Below, piece after piece: positions 8,271 through 16,769 of a stretch of DNA of 64,000 bases. The stretch comes from Mycolicibacterium phlei (lineage in GTDB: Bacteria > Actinomycetota > Actinomycetes > Mycobacteriales > Mycobacteriaceae). Location of the stretch: positions 4,588,001 to 4,652,000 of the forward strand of contig NZ_CP014475.1 in the NCBI RefSeq assembly GCF_001583415.1, written 5' to 3'. Position 1 is the stretch's first letter, and the number at the start of each line of letters is the position of its first letter. Below the pieces are notes generated by a model, which had not been told where the DNA came from, did no database searches, and saw only the letters and a program-made list of their open reading frames with translations. The position numbers were made by a program, and so were the translations under genes.

Positions 8271-9020
8271 TTACTTACCGCCCTGGGAGGCGACCGCCGC
8301 CGCCCCCGCGGCCGCGGCCTCCGGATCCAGGTAGGTGCCGCCGGCGACGACCGGCTTGAGGTTGTCGTCGAGGTCGTAGCGCAGCGGGATGCCGGTCGGG
8401 ATGTTGAGGCCGACGATGTCCTCGTCGGACATGTTGTCGAGGTACTTGACCAGCGCGCGCAGCGAGTTGCCGTGCGCGGCGATCAGCACCGTCTTCCCGG
8501 CGCGCAGGTCCGGCACGATCGTCTGCTCGAAGTACGGCACGAACCGCGCCACCACATCCTTGAGGCACTCGGTGCGCGGCGGACCGCCCGGCAGGTCGGC
8601 GTAGCGCGGGTCGCCGTCCTGGCTGTAGGTGCTGCCCGGCTCGATCGGCGGCGGCGGGGTGTCGTAGCTGCGCCGCCACGCCATGAACTGCTCCTCGCCG
8701 TACTTCTCCTTGGTCTCGGCCTTGTTCAGGCCCTGCAGCGCGCCGTAGTGGCGTTCGTTGAGCCGCCAGTCGCGGTGCACCGGGATCCAGTGCCGGTCGG
8801 CCTTGTCCAGCGCGATGTTGGCGGTGGTGATCGCACGCCGCAGCAGCGAGGTGTAGAGCACGTCGGGCTGGCGATCGAGTTCCTTGATCAGCTCGCCGGC
8901 GCGCACCGCCTCGGCGCGACCCTTCTCGGTGAGGTCGACGTCCACCCAGCCGGTGAACAGGTTCTTCTCGTTCCACTCGCTCTCGCCGTGGCGGAGCAGG
9001 ATCAGCGTGCTTTCACCCAT
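8271..9020 (-). CDS. gpmA: 2,3-bisphosphoglycerate-dependent phosphoglycerate mutase
   Basis: A 249-residue glycolytic enzyme interconverting 3- and 2-phosphoglycerate. The phosphohistidine motif is LILLRHGESEWN at residues 5-16. GWVDVDLTEKG, ERHYGALQG and VLIAAHGNSLRALV follow, all diagnostic of the dPGM subfamily. The Ala-rich C-terminal tail is common in mycobacteria. In M. tuberculosis this gene (gpm1, Rv0489) lies beside senX3-regX3 as here. It follows the YbjN-like gene by 11 bp and may share its mRNA. Confidence 0.96.
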   Translation of the reverse strand: MGESTLILLRHGESEWNEKNLFTGWVDVDLTEKGRAEAVRAGELIKELDRQPDVLYTSLLRRAITTANIALDKADRHWIPVHRDWRLNERHYGALQGLNKAETKEKYGEEQFMAWRRSYDTPPPPIEPGSTYSQDGDPRYADLPGGPPRTECLKDVVARFVPYFEQTIVPDLRAGKTVLIAAHGNSLRALVKYLDNMSDEDIVGLNIPTGIPLRYDLDDNLKPVVAGGTYLDPEAAAAGAAAVASQGGK

Positions 9021-9031
9021 GACTGGGCAGC

Positions 9032-9568
9032 CTATCCCGACGCGGATTCGCCCTCATCCTGGCTGTCGTCCTCGATCAGGTGCGCGAACGCCCGCAGGTT
9101 CTTCAGCGACTCGCCGCGCGAGACCCGCCACTCCCACTCCTTCTGGATCGAGGACCGGAAGCCCAGCTCCAGCAGGGTGTTGAAGTCTGTGTCGACGGCC
9201 TCGAGCACCTGGCCGAGCACCCGGTCGATCTCCTCGGGGGTCACCGATTCCAGCGACATCCGGCCGACGAGGTAGATGTCGCCCACGTTGTCGAGGGTGT
9301 AGGCGACGCCGTAGAGCCGCCGGTTGCGTTTGAGCAGAAAGCGGTAGACGCCCTCGTGGTTCTCGTCGGGCTTGCGGCAGACGAACGCCTCGATGCGCAC
9401 CGAGTGCTCGCCGATCGACAACAGCGTGTTGGTCTTCAGCCGGCGCTCGCCGGGCAGCTCGACGACGATGCCGGGCAGCCCGCCGTGGGCGCCCTTGAAG
9501 TGCGAGTAGGTCAGCTCGTTCTGTTTGAGCGTGTCCTCGATGATCTGTGTGACGTCCCGTGTGGTCAT
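9032..9568 (-). CDS. YbjN-domain protein (Rv0487-like)
   Basis: A 178-residue protein with a YbjN / type III chaperone-like alpha-beta fold (about residues 10-150): ELPGERRLKTNTLLSIGEHSVRIEAFV and YGVAYTLDNVGDIYLVGRM. No catalytic motif or membrane segment. It is translationally coupled to mshA (ATGA overlap 9565-9568) and precedes gpmA. Members of this fold bind partner proteins or act as regulators; the partner here is unknown. The LysE-type gene Rv0488 that lies here in M. tuberculosis is absent. Confidence 0.85.
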   Translation of the reverse strand: MTTRDVTQIIEDTLKQNELTYSHFKGAHGGLPGIVVELPGERRLKTNTLLSIGEHSVRIEAFVCRKPDENHEGVYRFLLKRNRRLYGVAYTLDNVGDIYLVGRMSLESVTPEEIDRVLGQVLEAVDTDFNTLLELGFRSSIQKEWEWRVSRGESLKNLRAFAHLIEDDSQDEGESASG

Positions 9569-10878
9569 GCTCGTACTCCCCTGCGCCGCGCGAACCGCCG
9601 CCCCGTGCGCCGCACCGGCTGGTGGCGGGACCGGTAGTCGGCGATGGCCCGGCCGTAGCTGGCCAGCAGCGCGTCGACGGTGTGATCCCAGGAGAACTGA
9701 CCGGCGTGCGCCACCGCCGCCGCCCGCATGCCCTCGGCGCGCTGCAGCAGATCGCCGATGGCGTGCGCCCAGTCCCCGTCGTCGTGGCCGTCGACCAGGA
9801 TCCCGCTGACCCCGTCGTGCACCGCGACCGGCAGCCCGCCGACCGCGGCGGCCGCGACCGGGGTGCCGCAGGCCTGCGCCTCCACGGCCACCAGCCCGAA
9901 CGACTCCGAATAGCTCGGCACCGCCACCAGATCGGCGGCCCGGTACACGTTGACCAGGTTCTCCCGCGACTGCGGCGGCAGGAACGTCACCCGGTCCGAC
10001 ATCCCCAGGTCGGCGGCCAGCCGGATCAGCCCGTCGGGGGTGGCCAGCCCGCTGCCCGACGGTCCGCCGGCGATCACCATCCGCACCCCGGGCAGTTTGG
10101 CAACCGCCCGCATCGCCACGTCGGGCGCCTTCAGCGGCTGGATACGCCCGATGAACGCGACGATCTGCTCATCGGGATCCAGGCCCAGCGCGGCCCGCGC
10201 GGCCGCCCGGTCCCCGGGGGTGAAGGTCGCCAGGTCGACGCCCGGGTGCACGATGTCGATCCGGTCACGGTCCGCGTTGTGCAGCGAAACCAATTGCTGC
10301 GCTTCGACTTCGGTGTTGACGATGAGCCGGTCGGCCTCGTCGACCACCTGTTGCTCACCGACTGCGCGCAGCGGTGGTTCCGGGGCGTCGCCCTCGGCGA
10401 GCGAGGCGTTCTTCACCGCGGCCAGCGTGTGCGCGGTGTGCACCAGCGGCACCGCCCAGCGGTCGCGGGCCAGCCAGCCGACCTGTCCGGACAGCCAGTA
10501 GTGCGAGTGCACGATGTCGTAGTAGCCGGGCTCGTGGGTGGCTTCGGCGCGCAGCACGCCCGCGGTGAACGCACACAGCTGGGTGGGCAGGTCGTACTTG
10601 TCGAGCCCCTCGAACGGCCCGGCGACGACGTTGCGCACCGTCACCCCGGGCGCCACCCGCACCAGCGGCTGATCGGCCGACGACGTCGCGCGGGTGAAGA
10701 TCTCGACCTCGACGCCGCGGCGCGCCATGTGCAGGGCGCTCTGCAGGACGTAGACGTTCATCCCGCCGGCGTCCCCGGTGCCGGGCTGGGCCAGCGGCGA
10801 GGTGTGCACCGACAACACAGCCACCCGTTTCGGGACCGGCAGGGCTTCCAAACGGGTCGGATCCGTTGCTAGGCGCAC
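9565..10878 (-). CDS. mshA: D-inositol-3-phosphate glycosyltransferase, mycothiol synthesis
   Basis: A 437-residue GT4-family retaining glycosyltransferase that transfers GlcNAc to 1-L-myo-inositol-1-phosphate, the first committed step of mycothiol. Seen in sequence: N-terminal VAVLSVHTSPLAQPGTGDAGGMNVYV (split here for length into the SPLAQPG and GGMNVYV acceptor-site motifs), donor-domain VAFIGRIQPLKAPDV, and ESFGLVAVEAQACGTPV (the E-x7-E signature). The C-terminus is strongly basic. First gene of an mshA-YbjN-gpmA run; divergent from nothing, since the ROK gene upstream is on the same strand. Confidence 0.96.
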   Translation of the reverse strand: MRLATDPTRLEALPVPKRVAVLSVHTSPLAQPGTGDAGGMNVYVLQSALHMARRGVEVEIFTRATSSADQPLVRVAPGVTVRNVVAGPFEGLDKYDLPTQLCAFTAGVLRAEATHEPGYYDIVHSHYWLSGQVGWLARDRWAVPLVHTAHTLAAVKNASLAEGDAPEPPLRAVGEQQVVDEADRLIVNTEVEAQQLVSLHNADRDRIDIVHPGVDLATFTPGDRAAARAALGLDPDEQIVAFIGRIQPLKAPDVAMRAVAKLPGVRMVIAGGPSGSGLATPDGLIRLAADLGMSDRVTFLPPQSRENLVNVYRAADLVAVPSYSESFGLVAVEAQACGTPVAAAAVGGLPVAVHDGVSGILVDGHDDGDWAHAIGDLLQRAEGMRAAAVAHAGQFSWDHTVDALLASYGRAIADYRSRHQPVRRTGRRFARRRGVRA

Positions 10879-10928
10879 ACAGTCATGTCTACACCCTGGC
10901 CGAAAGCGCCTCGTCAGGCGCTACTCGT

Positions 10929-12251
10929 TCAGGCGGTGGCTTCGGGCCGGCGCGGCTGCGCGCGGCGCATCGCGCCGATCGGGTCGGCGTAGATCCCGCC
11001 GAGCGACACCACGCCGGCGCCGGCCTCCTGCACCCGGTTGCCGAACGCGGTCAGCCGGATCTCGCGGGCGGGCATCACCGAGCGGCGCGCGAACGCGGCC
11101 TCGACCTCGGCCATCCCCTCCGGATACTCGGTGAACGCCTGGCCGCCGACGACGAGCTCGTCGGGGTTGAGCATGTCGCGAAGCAGCGCGACGGCCTCGC
11201 CGAGCACCCGGGCGCGCTCGGTCAGCAGCTCCTGGGCCTTCTCGTTGCCGCCGCGGGCCACCTTCAGCAGCGCCTGCAGCGTCGACCCCGGTCCCTCCAC
11301 CGGGATGATGCGCGCCTTGCGGGCGGCGATCAGCACCGCCTCGTCACTCACCGTCGACTCCAATTGGCCGCTGCCGCCGAGCAATTCGGACTGGGTGGGC
11401 AGTGCGGCGATGGTGCCCGGACCGCTGGCCGGCGAGTGCACCCGCCCGCCGATCGACAGCGCGTAGCCGACGGTCTCGCGGGCGTAGACGTAGAGGCTGG
11501 TGCGCTCAGTGGCCTTGAAGGTGTCGGTGGCCGGCTGCTTGCGACCGCCGAGCAGCAGCTCGGCTCCGGCCATCGCGTCGACGTGCGAGGCCACCGACAC
11601 AGGCAGCCCGAGCGCGTCGGCGAGCACCGGCCCCACCGGGGCGTCCGACCAGCCCAGGCGCGGGTGGTCGAGGTAGCCGGTGATGCTGTCGACGACACCA
11701 CCGGAGGCCACGCCCACCCACAGCGGGCGGCGGCGGTGCCAGCGGCTCAGGTAGCGGCGGGCGCTGTTGGCCAGCGACGCCAGCGCGGCGGACTGGGCGC
11801 CCCGCGGCGTCGGGGTCTCGACGACGTCGAGGGTGCGGCCCAGCAGGTCGGTGGCGACGATGCTGGTGGTGCGGGCGCCGATGTGGATGCCCAGCGTCAG
11901 GAACGGCTCGTGGTTGACCTCGACCGGAACCCGGGGCCGACCGATCGCACCGGAAACCGCCAGGTCAGCGCGTTCCCGCAGCACCCCGGCCTCGAGCAGG
12001 GAGGTCACCTGACGGTTGACGGTGGCGATGCTGAGCCCGGTGCTCTGCGCGATCACGTCGCGGGCGATCGGGCCGCGCAGCCGGGCGGCGGCGAACACCT
12101 GCGCGGCGGCGGCGTCGGCGACCTTCAGCGACGGCGCGACGATGCGGGTGCGGGCCTGCGGCAGGCGGGGTGCGGCCACCAGCGGGCGCTTGGCGTGCGC
12201 GGTGCGACGGACGGCGGGCTTGGCGGAAAGGGTGCTGGTGGGAGTCGACAT
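10929..12251 (-). CDS. ROK-family transcriptional regulator (Rv0485-like)
   Basis: About 440 residues. An N-terminal winged helix (VIAQSTGLSIATVNRQVTSL) is followed by a ROK sugar-kinase-like domain with a GVASGGVVDSITGYL segment and late glycines. The kinase phosphate-binding motif is imperfect and the CxCGxxGC zinc motif is not evident, so it is probably a regulator rather than a kinase. I choose ATG 12251 because GAGGA lies 7 bases upstream; the longer frame would need a TTG at 12281. In M. tuberculosis Rv0485 is reported to control a PE/PPE pair. Confidence 0.85.
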   Translation of the reverse strand: MSTPTSTLSAKPAVRRTAHAKRPLVAAPRLPQARTRIVAPSLKVADAAAAQVFAAARLRGPIARDVIAQSTGLSIATVNRQVTSLLEAGVLRERADLAVSGAIGRPRVPVEVNHEPFLTLGIHIGARTTSIVATDLLGRTLDVVETPTPRGAQSAALASLANSARRYLSRWHRRRPLWVGVASGGVVDSITGYLDHPRLGWSDAPVGPVLADALGLPVSVASHVDAMAGAELLLGGRKQPATDTFKATERTSLYVYARETVGYALSIGGRVHSPASGPGTIAALPTQSELLGGSGQLESTVSDEAVLIAARKARIIPVEGPGSTLQALLKVARGGNEKAQELLTERARVLGEAVALLRDMLNPDELVVGGQAFTEYPEGMAEVEAAFARRSVMPAREIRLTAFGNRVQEAGAGVVSLGGIYADPIGAMRRAQPRRPEATA

Positions 12252-12307
12252 CTGCTTGTCCTCGATCTGAAGTTCGGCCAAGGGGGTTTGGGGGCCACAC
12301 CTGGCGA

Positions 12308-12394
12308 CTCAGTCAGGACAGCGAGATCGTCCGGGGTCTAGTCAGGCGCGGCTGGGCGTGCGGCGACAACAACAACACGCACAGCTCAGACAGG
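12308..12394. promoter_or_regulatory. Three CTCAGTCAGG-like direct repeats in the ROK/SDR divergent promoter
   Basis: Near-identical decamers CTCAGTCAGG (12308-12317), TCTAGTCAGG (12337-12346) and CTCAGACAGG (12385-12394) occur in the 194-bp gap between the ROK regulator and the SDR gene, all in the same orientation. Spacing is 29 and 48 bases. They could be regulator half-sites; chance is not excluded. Confidence 0.35.
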
Positions 12395-12445
12395 CCTGAA
12401 TGGACAGCACGAGGTGAATTTAGCACGCCCTCTAGAGTTGGTCAG

Positions 12446-13207
12446 GTGAGTACGTCTCGAACCGACCGCCGAGTGGCGGTAGTCACCGGCGCCAGCGCTG
12501 GAATTGGTGAAGCAACCGCGAAAACCCTTGCTGCGCAGGGCTTTCACGTCGTCTGCGTGGCCCGCCGCGAGGCCCCGATCAAGGCCCTGGCCGAGGAGAT
12601 CGGTGGCACCGCGATTGTGGCGGACGTCACAGACCAGCAGGCCGTGTCCCGGCTGGCCGACGCGCTGGACCGGGTTGACGTGCTGGTCAACAACGCCGGC
12701 GGCGCCCGCGGTCTGGACCCCGTAGCCGAGGCCAACCTGGAGCACTGGCGGTGGATGTGGGAGGCCAACGTGCTGGGCACGCTGATGGTCACCAAGGCCC
12801 TGCTGCCCAAGCTGATCGACTCCGGCGACGGGCTGATCGTCACGGTCACCTCGATCGCCGCGCTGGAGGTCTACGACGGCGGCGCCGGCTACACCTCCGC
12901 CAAGCACGCCCAGGGCGTGCTGCACCGCACGCTGCGCAGTGAGCTGCTCGGAAAGCCGGTGCGGCTCACCGAGGTTGCGCCCGGCATGGTGAAAACGGAC
13001 TTCTCGCTGAACCGGTTCGAGGGCGACGCCGAACGCGCCGACAAGGTGTACGAGGGGGTCACCCCGCTGGTCGCCGAGGACATCGCCGAGGTGATCGGGT
13101 TCGTCGCCAGCCGCCCGTCGCACGTCGACCTGGACCTCATCGTGGTCCGCCCGCGCGACCAGGTCACCGGGGCCGCAGGCTCGCGGTTCAACCGCCGCAC
13201 CTCCTGA
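12446..13207 (+). CDS. Short-chain dehydrogenase/reductase (Rv0484c-like)
   Basis: A 253-residue classical SDR. The cofactor motif VVTGASAGIGEATA begins near residue 10 and the NNAGG motif follows near residue 80. The catalytic Ser is in TVTSIAALE and the YxxxK is YTSAKHA. An arginine following the first strand (VARREAP) suggests NADPH preference. GTG at 12446 is taken as start since the fold begins there; the longer upstream frame runs through the promoter region. Substrate unknown. It ends 100 bp before the convergent L,D-transpeptidase gene, with a hairpin in between. Confidence 0.9.
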   Translation: MSTSRTDRRVAVVTGASAGIGEATAKTLAAQGFHVVCVARREAPIKALAEEIGGTAIVADVTDQQAVSRLADALDRVDVLVNNAGGARGLDPVAEANLEHWRWMWEANVLGTLMVTKALLPKLIDSGDGLIVTVTSIAALEVYDGGAGYTSAKHAQGVLHRTLRSELLGKPVRLTEVAPGMVKTDFSLNRFEGDAERADKVYEGVTPLVAEDIAEVIGFVASRPSHVDLDLIVVRPRDQVTGAAGSRFNRRTS

Positions 13208-13230
13208 CCCCCAGGACCGACCCCCGCACC

Positions 13231-13290
13231 GCCGAGACTGCTGCCAGATCCAGATTTCGCGTGAGATCGCGATCTGTGCGCAGTCTCGGC
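13231..13290. repeat. Intergenic hairpin, GCCGAGACTGC family
   Basis: Arms at 13231-13250 and 13271-13290 pair at 17 of 20 positions, starting GCCGAGACTGC and ending GCAGTCTCGGC. Located between the convergent SDR and L,D-transpeptidase genes. Likely a bidirectional terminator and a member of the dispersed family also seen at 31.5 and 37.2 kb. Confidence 0.75.
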
Positions 13291-13307
13291 GTTCTTGTTA
13301 ACCCCGC

Positions 13308-14606
13308 CTATCTCGGCGGCTCGCCGCCGGCTGGCTGCGGGGCGTCCGACGGCGTCGCCGGAGCCGAGTCCGGAATCTCGGTGGGCCGGGCCTGCTTGGT
13401 CAGCGCCGACATCGCCACCCACTCGTCCCACGGCACCGCCCAGTCCCAGATGTCGCCGTCGGCGTAGGACAGCTGGATACGGGTTCCGGTGACCTCCACC
13501 GGATCGCCGTAGATGGCCGAGTGGAAGTACTGCTCGGCGTTCTCCAGCGACAGGTTGATGCAGCCGTTGGTGACGTTGGCGCTGCCCTGCGCACCCAGGC
13601 TGGCCGGGTTGGCGTGGATGAACTCGCCGTTGTTGGAGATCCGCACGGCGAACCGCTCCCGCAGGTTGGCGTAGCCCGCCGCGGGGTTGGTCATGTAGAA
13701 GTCCTCGTACTTCTCGGTGACGACGTGGATGCCGCTTCGGGTGACGTTGCGGTCCAGGTCGCCCTCGCCGTAGCTGCACGGGAAGTCCATGATCACGTTG
13801 CCGTCGCCGTCGAGCACCTGCATCCGGTGCGACGGCGCGTGCGCGATGACGACCTGGCGGCGCCCGATCTCGAAGTCCAGCGTCGCGTCCTGCGCACCGT
13901 AGGCGTCCTCGCCGAACGGAACCCCGTAGAGCTTCGCGTCGACGTGCACCTTGGTGCCGGCCGGGAAGTACTCGCGGCTACGCCAGTGCACACGCGAGCC
14001 CTCGGCCTCGTCGGGCAGCCACGCCCAGCTGCCCTCCACCGGCGGCTCGGTGGTCACCGTGAGCGCCTTCTCGACCTCGGCGCGGTACTCGTCGCTGATC
14101 GGGGCGTCGAACTGCAGGATGATCGGCGCGGCGACCCCGACGACCTGCCCGTCGGCGAGCTGGAACCGGCCGCTGACCTGGACGCTGGGGGCGACCGTGG
14201 TGAACGCGCCCTCCACCGGCACCGCCTTGCCGTCGCGGCCGACGACCGAGCCCGTCCACGTGTACTCGACGCCGTAGCCGAGCGGTTCGGTGACCGTGAA
14301 CTCGGTGCGGTCCCGGTTGAGCGCACCGGCGACGACCCGGCCGTCCGGGTTGGTCAGCGCGACCTTCTGGAACCACCCGTCGCTGACCTTGACCGACACC
14401 GGCCCGGTCGGCACCACGTCGGTGGCGTCGGCGTCGGGGGTGAACTCCACCGTCGGCGCGGCGACCTCCTCCTGCGCCGGGCTGCCCGCCGGACCGTCGG
14501 ACTTCTTGACGCACGCCGCCAGCGCCCCGGGCGCGACGACCCCGACCGCGAGCACAGCCAGGGCGCGCCGCCGGTTGATCGACGGCGAAGGGTCGCGGGT
14601 GGTCAC
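13308..14606 (-). CDS. lprQ: L,D-transpeptidase lipoprotein (LprQ / LdtMt5-like)
   Basis: A 432-residue lipoprotein. A twin-arginine-like leader (NRRRALAVLA) ends at the lipobox cysteine C32 (GALAAC). Two Ig-like domains follow (about 45-270). The C-terminal YkuD catalytic domain has HANPASLG, then TNGCINLS with the catalytic Cys. It makes 3-to-3 peptidoglycan cross-links in the periplasm. The usual SHGC is TNGC here, as I recall for the divergent LdtMt5 class. The Pro/Ser/Ala-rich tail (about the last 30 residues) is a linker-like extension. It follows murB on the same strand by 15 bp, so wall genes cluster. Confidence 0.92.
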   Translation of the reverse strand: MTTRDPSPSINRRRALAVLAVGVVAPGALAACVKKSDGPAGSPAQEEVAAPTVEFTPDADATDVVPTGPVSVKVSDGWFQKVALTNPDGRVVAGALNRDRTEFTVTEPLGYGVEYTWTGSVVGRDGKAVPVEGAFTTVAPSVQVSGRFQLADGQVVGVAAPIILQFDAPISDEYRAEVEKALTVTTEPPVEGSWAWLPDEAEGSRVHWRSREYFPAGTKVHVDAKLYGVPFGEDAYGAQDATLDFEIGRRQVVIAHAPSHRMQVLDGDGNVIMDFPCSYGEGDLDRNVTRSGIHVVTEKYEDFYMTNPAAGYANLRERFAVRISNNGEFIHANPASLGAQGSANVTNGCINLSLENAEQYFHSAIYGDPVEVTGTRIQLSYADGDIWDWAVPWDEWVAMSALTKQARPTEIPDSAPATPSDAPQPAGGEPPR

Positions 14607-14621
14607 GTAGAACCAGCGTAC

Positions 14622-15677
14622 CTACAGCTCACAGCCGACCAGGGCGGGCTCGGGTGTGAGCTCGACTCCGAATGTCCTTCGCACACCGTCACGTACGGTC
14701 CTGGCCAGCGCGAGCACGTCGGCGGTGGTGGCGCCGCCGCGGTTGGTCAGCGCCAGCGCGTGCTTGGTGGACAGCCGCGCCGGGGCGCCCTCACCGGGAT
14801 AGCCCTTGCCGAATCCGGCGTTCTCCACCAGCCAGCCGGCGGCCAGTTTCACCCCGTCGGGCGCCGGATAGCTGGGCACCGGCCGATCCACCGACGCCCT
14901 CAGCCGCTCGAACTGCTCCGCGCTGACCACCGGGTTGGTGAAGAACGAGCCGACGCTCCAGGTGTCGTGGTCGTCCTCGTCGAGCACCATGCCCTTGCCC
15001 GCCCGCAGCGCCAGCACGGCCTCCCGCACCTCCAGCGGGTCGGCGCGGTCGCCGGGCTCGGCGTCGAGCGCGGCGGCCAGTTCGCGGTAGCGCAGCGGCG
15101 CGCTGCGGCCCTCGGGGTCCAGGTCGAACTCGACCTCGAGCACGATCGCGTGCTGCGAGTGCTTGAGCACGCTGGTGCGGTACCCGAACCGCATCTCCTC
15201 GGGGCTGACCCAGCGGTCCTCGCCGGTGCGGCGGTCCAGCAGCCGCACCCGGGAGATGGTGTCGGCGACCTCGGCGCCGTACGCCCCGACGTTCTGCACC
15301 GGCGTGGCCCCCGCGGACCCCGGGATCCCGGACAGGCACTCCAGCCCGCCCAGCCCGTACGCCAGCGAGGTGACCACGACGTCGTCCCACACCGCGCCCG
15401 CCTCGGCGCGCACCCGGCTGCCGACGACGGTGATCTCGGTGTTGGCCAGGTGCAGGACGCTGAGGTCGGTCAGTTCGTCGTTGAGCACGACGTTGGATCC
15501 GCCCGCCAGCACCAGCGAGTCGTCGTCGGGTCCGAGCGCGCGCACGGCGTCGATCACCCTCTGCGTGGTGTCGCAGGTGATCAGCCGGCGCGCGACCGGT
15601 CCGATACGCAGGGTGGTCAACGGCGCCAGCGGCACGGCCTCCGTCACAGAGGCACCCCCTAACTGCGAAGTGGCCAC
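14622..15677 (-). CDS. murB: UDP-N-acetylenolpyruvoylglucosamine reductase
   Basis: A 351-residue FAD enzyme reducing UDP-GlcNAc-enolpyruvate to UDP-MurNAc in peptidoglycan synthesis. Seen: FAD-binding LVLAGGSNVVLND, GIPGSAGATPVQNVGAYG, catalytic Ser in SVGSFFTNPVV and a C-terminal region with KHALALTNRGGATTADVLAL. This is the type I arrangement. The GTG at 15677 is the start used; a GTG ten codons later (VTEAVPLAPL) is possible. It diverges from the DUF2505 gene with only 26 bp between starts, so their promoters must overlap. Confidence 0.95.
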   Translation of the reverse strand: MATSQLGGASVTEAVPLAPLTTLRIGPVARRLITCDTTQRVIDAVRALGPDDDSLVLAGGSNVVLNDELTDLSVLHLANTEITVVGSRVRAEAGAVWDDVVVTSLAYGLGGLECLSGIPGSAGATPVQNVGAYGAEVADTISRVRLLDRRTGEDRWVSPEEMRFGYRTSVLKHSQHAIVLEVEFDLDPEGRSAPLRYRELAAALDAEPGDRADPLEVREAVLALRAGKGMVLDEDDHDTWSVGSFFTNPVVSAEQFERLRASVDRPVPSYPAPDGVKLAAGWLVENAGFGKGYPGEGAPARLSTKHALALTNRGGATTADVLALARTVRDGVRRTFGVELTPEPALVGCEL

Positions 15678-15703
15678 GGCCGGTAACGGTAGCCTGACCA
15701 GCT

Positions 15704-16207
15704 ATGCCGCGTTCATTCGACATGGTCGCCGAGTACGGCGGCACCGTCGAGCAGGTGCACCGGGCATTCCGCGAGAAGCGGTACTGGCTGGCCCGGCTGG
15801 CCGACTCCGGCGCCGACGACTACGCGCTGCAGTCCATCACGTTTCCCGACGGCGGCGTGGACGTGGTCACCCGCCAGACGCTGCGCTCCGACCGGCTACC
15901 GGGGTTGGTCAGCCAGTTCCACCGCGGCGACCTGAGCATCGTGCGCGAGGAGACCTGGAGCGCGCTGCGCGACGGGCAGGCCACCGCGACGGTCAAGGGC
16001 TCGATCCCGGGCGCACCGGCCGCCCTGACCGGCACCGCCCGGCTGATGCCCGCGGGTGCGCGCTCCCGGCTTGAGCTGACGGTGGAGGTCGAGGTGAAGG
16101 TGCCGCTGGTCGGCGGCAAGATCGAGAACTTCATCGGCGGGCAGCTCGCCGACCTGGTGACCGCCGAGCAGCGCTTCACCACCGAATGGATCACCGAGAA
16201 CGGTTGA
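15704..16207 (+). CDS. DUF2505 protein, copy 1 (Rv0481c-like)
   Basis: A 167-residue START/SRPBCC-like DUF2505 protein. It opens MPRSFDMVAEYGGTVEQVHRAF and ends with VPLVGGKIENFIGGQLADLV, a pattern shared with the next gene. No enzyme motif; the fold usually makes a hydrophobic cavity. It is separated from copy 2 by 20 bp and likely co-transcribed. Function unknown. Confidence 0.85.
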   Translation: MPRSFDMVAEYGGTVEQVHRAFREKRYWLARLADSGADDYALQSITFPDGGVDVVTRQTLRSDRLPGLVSQFHRGDLSIVREETWSALRDGQATATVKGSIPGAPAALTGTARLMPAGARSRLELTVEVEVKVPLVGGKIENFIGGQLADLVTAEQRFTTEWITENG

Positions 16208-16227
16208 TCCGCAAGTAAACTGGCCGC

Positions 16228-16737
16228 GTGTCGCGTCGCATGGAGTACACCCTGACGTTCGACGCGGCGCCGGAGCGGGTCTATCGCGACTTCACCAGCC
16301 GCGAGTACTGGGACGAGCTGATGGCCATGTACCGGCAGTACACCCGCTCGGAGGTGACCCGGTTCGACGCCGGTGAGCGCGGCACCGACATCGAGTTCGT
16401 CCAGGTGATTCCGCGCTCGGAGCTGCCGCCGATCGCCCGCAAGGTGATCCCGTCGGACATGGTGATCACCCGGACCCAGCACTTCGACCCGTTCGACCCG
16501 GATACCGGTCGCGCCGCAGGCACGTACGCGGCGTCGATCCCGAAGGGGCCGGGCCGGTTCGGCGGCACCTGCACGCTGACCGCGGCAGGCGCCGGCTCCC
16601 GGCTGCTGCTGGCCAGCGTCTGCAAGGTGTGGATCCCGTTGCTCGGCGGGCCGCTCGAGGACCTGATGCTGCACCACGTCACGAACCTGTTCGACATCGA
16701 ACAGGACTTCACCGCGCGGTGGCTGGCACAGCACTGA
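16228..16737 (+). CDS. DUF2505 protein, copy 2
   Basis: A 169-residue paralogue of the preceding gene: MEYTLTFDAAPERVYRDFTSREYWDELM at the N-terminus (quoted motif segments: FDAAPERVYRDF) and WIPLLGGPLEDLMLHHV at the C-terminus align with the VPLVGGKIENFI segment upstream. The tandem arrangement suggests duplication and divergence. GTG start at 16228. In M. tuberculosis I recall a single Rv0481c here. Function unknown. Confidence 0.82.
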   Translation: MSRRMEYTLTFDAAPERVYRDFTSREYWDELMAMYRQYTRSEVTRFDAGERGTDIEFVQVIPRSELPPIARKVIPSDMVITRTQHFDPFDPDTGRAAGTYAASIPKGPGRFGGTCTLTAAGAGSRLLLASVCKVWIPLLGGPLEDLMLHHVTNLFDIEQDFTARWLAQH

Positions 16738-16769
16738 GTCGGGCCGGCGGGCGCGCTTAGACTCGCCTC

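Noticed and set aside
13521..15662. A 713-codon plus-strand frame
   Set aside because: Antisense to the L,D-transpeptidase and murB genes, both of which have clear catalytic motifs.
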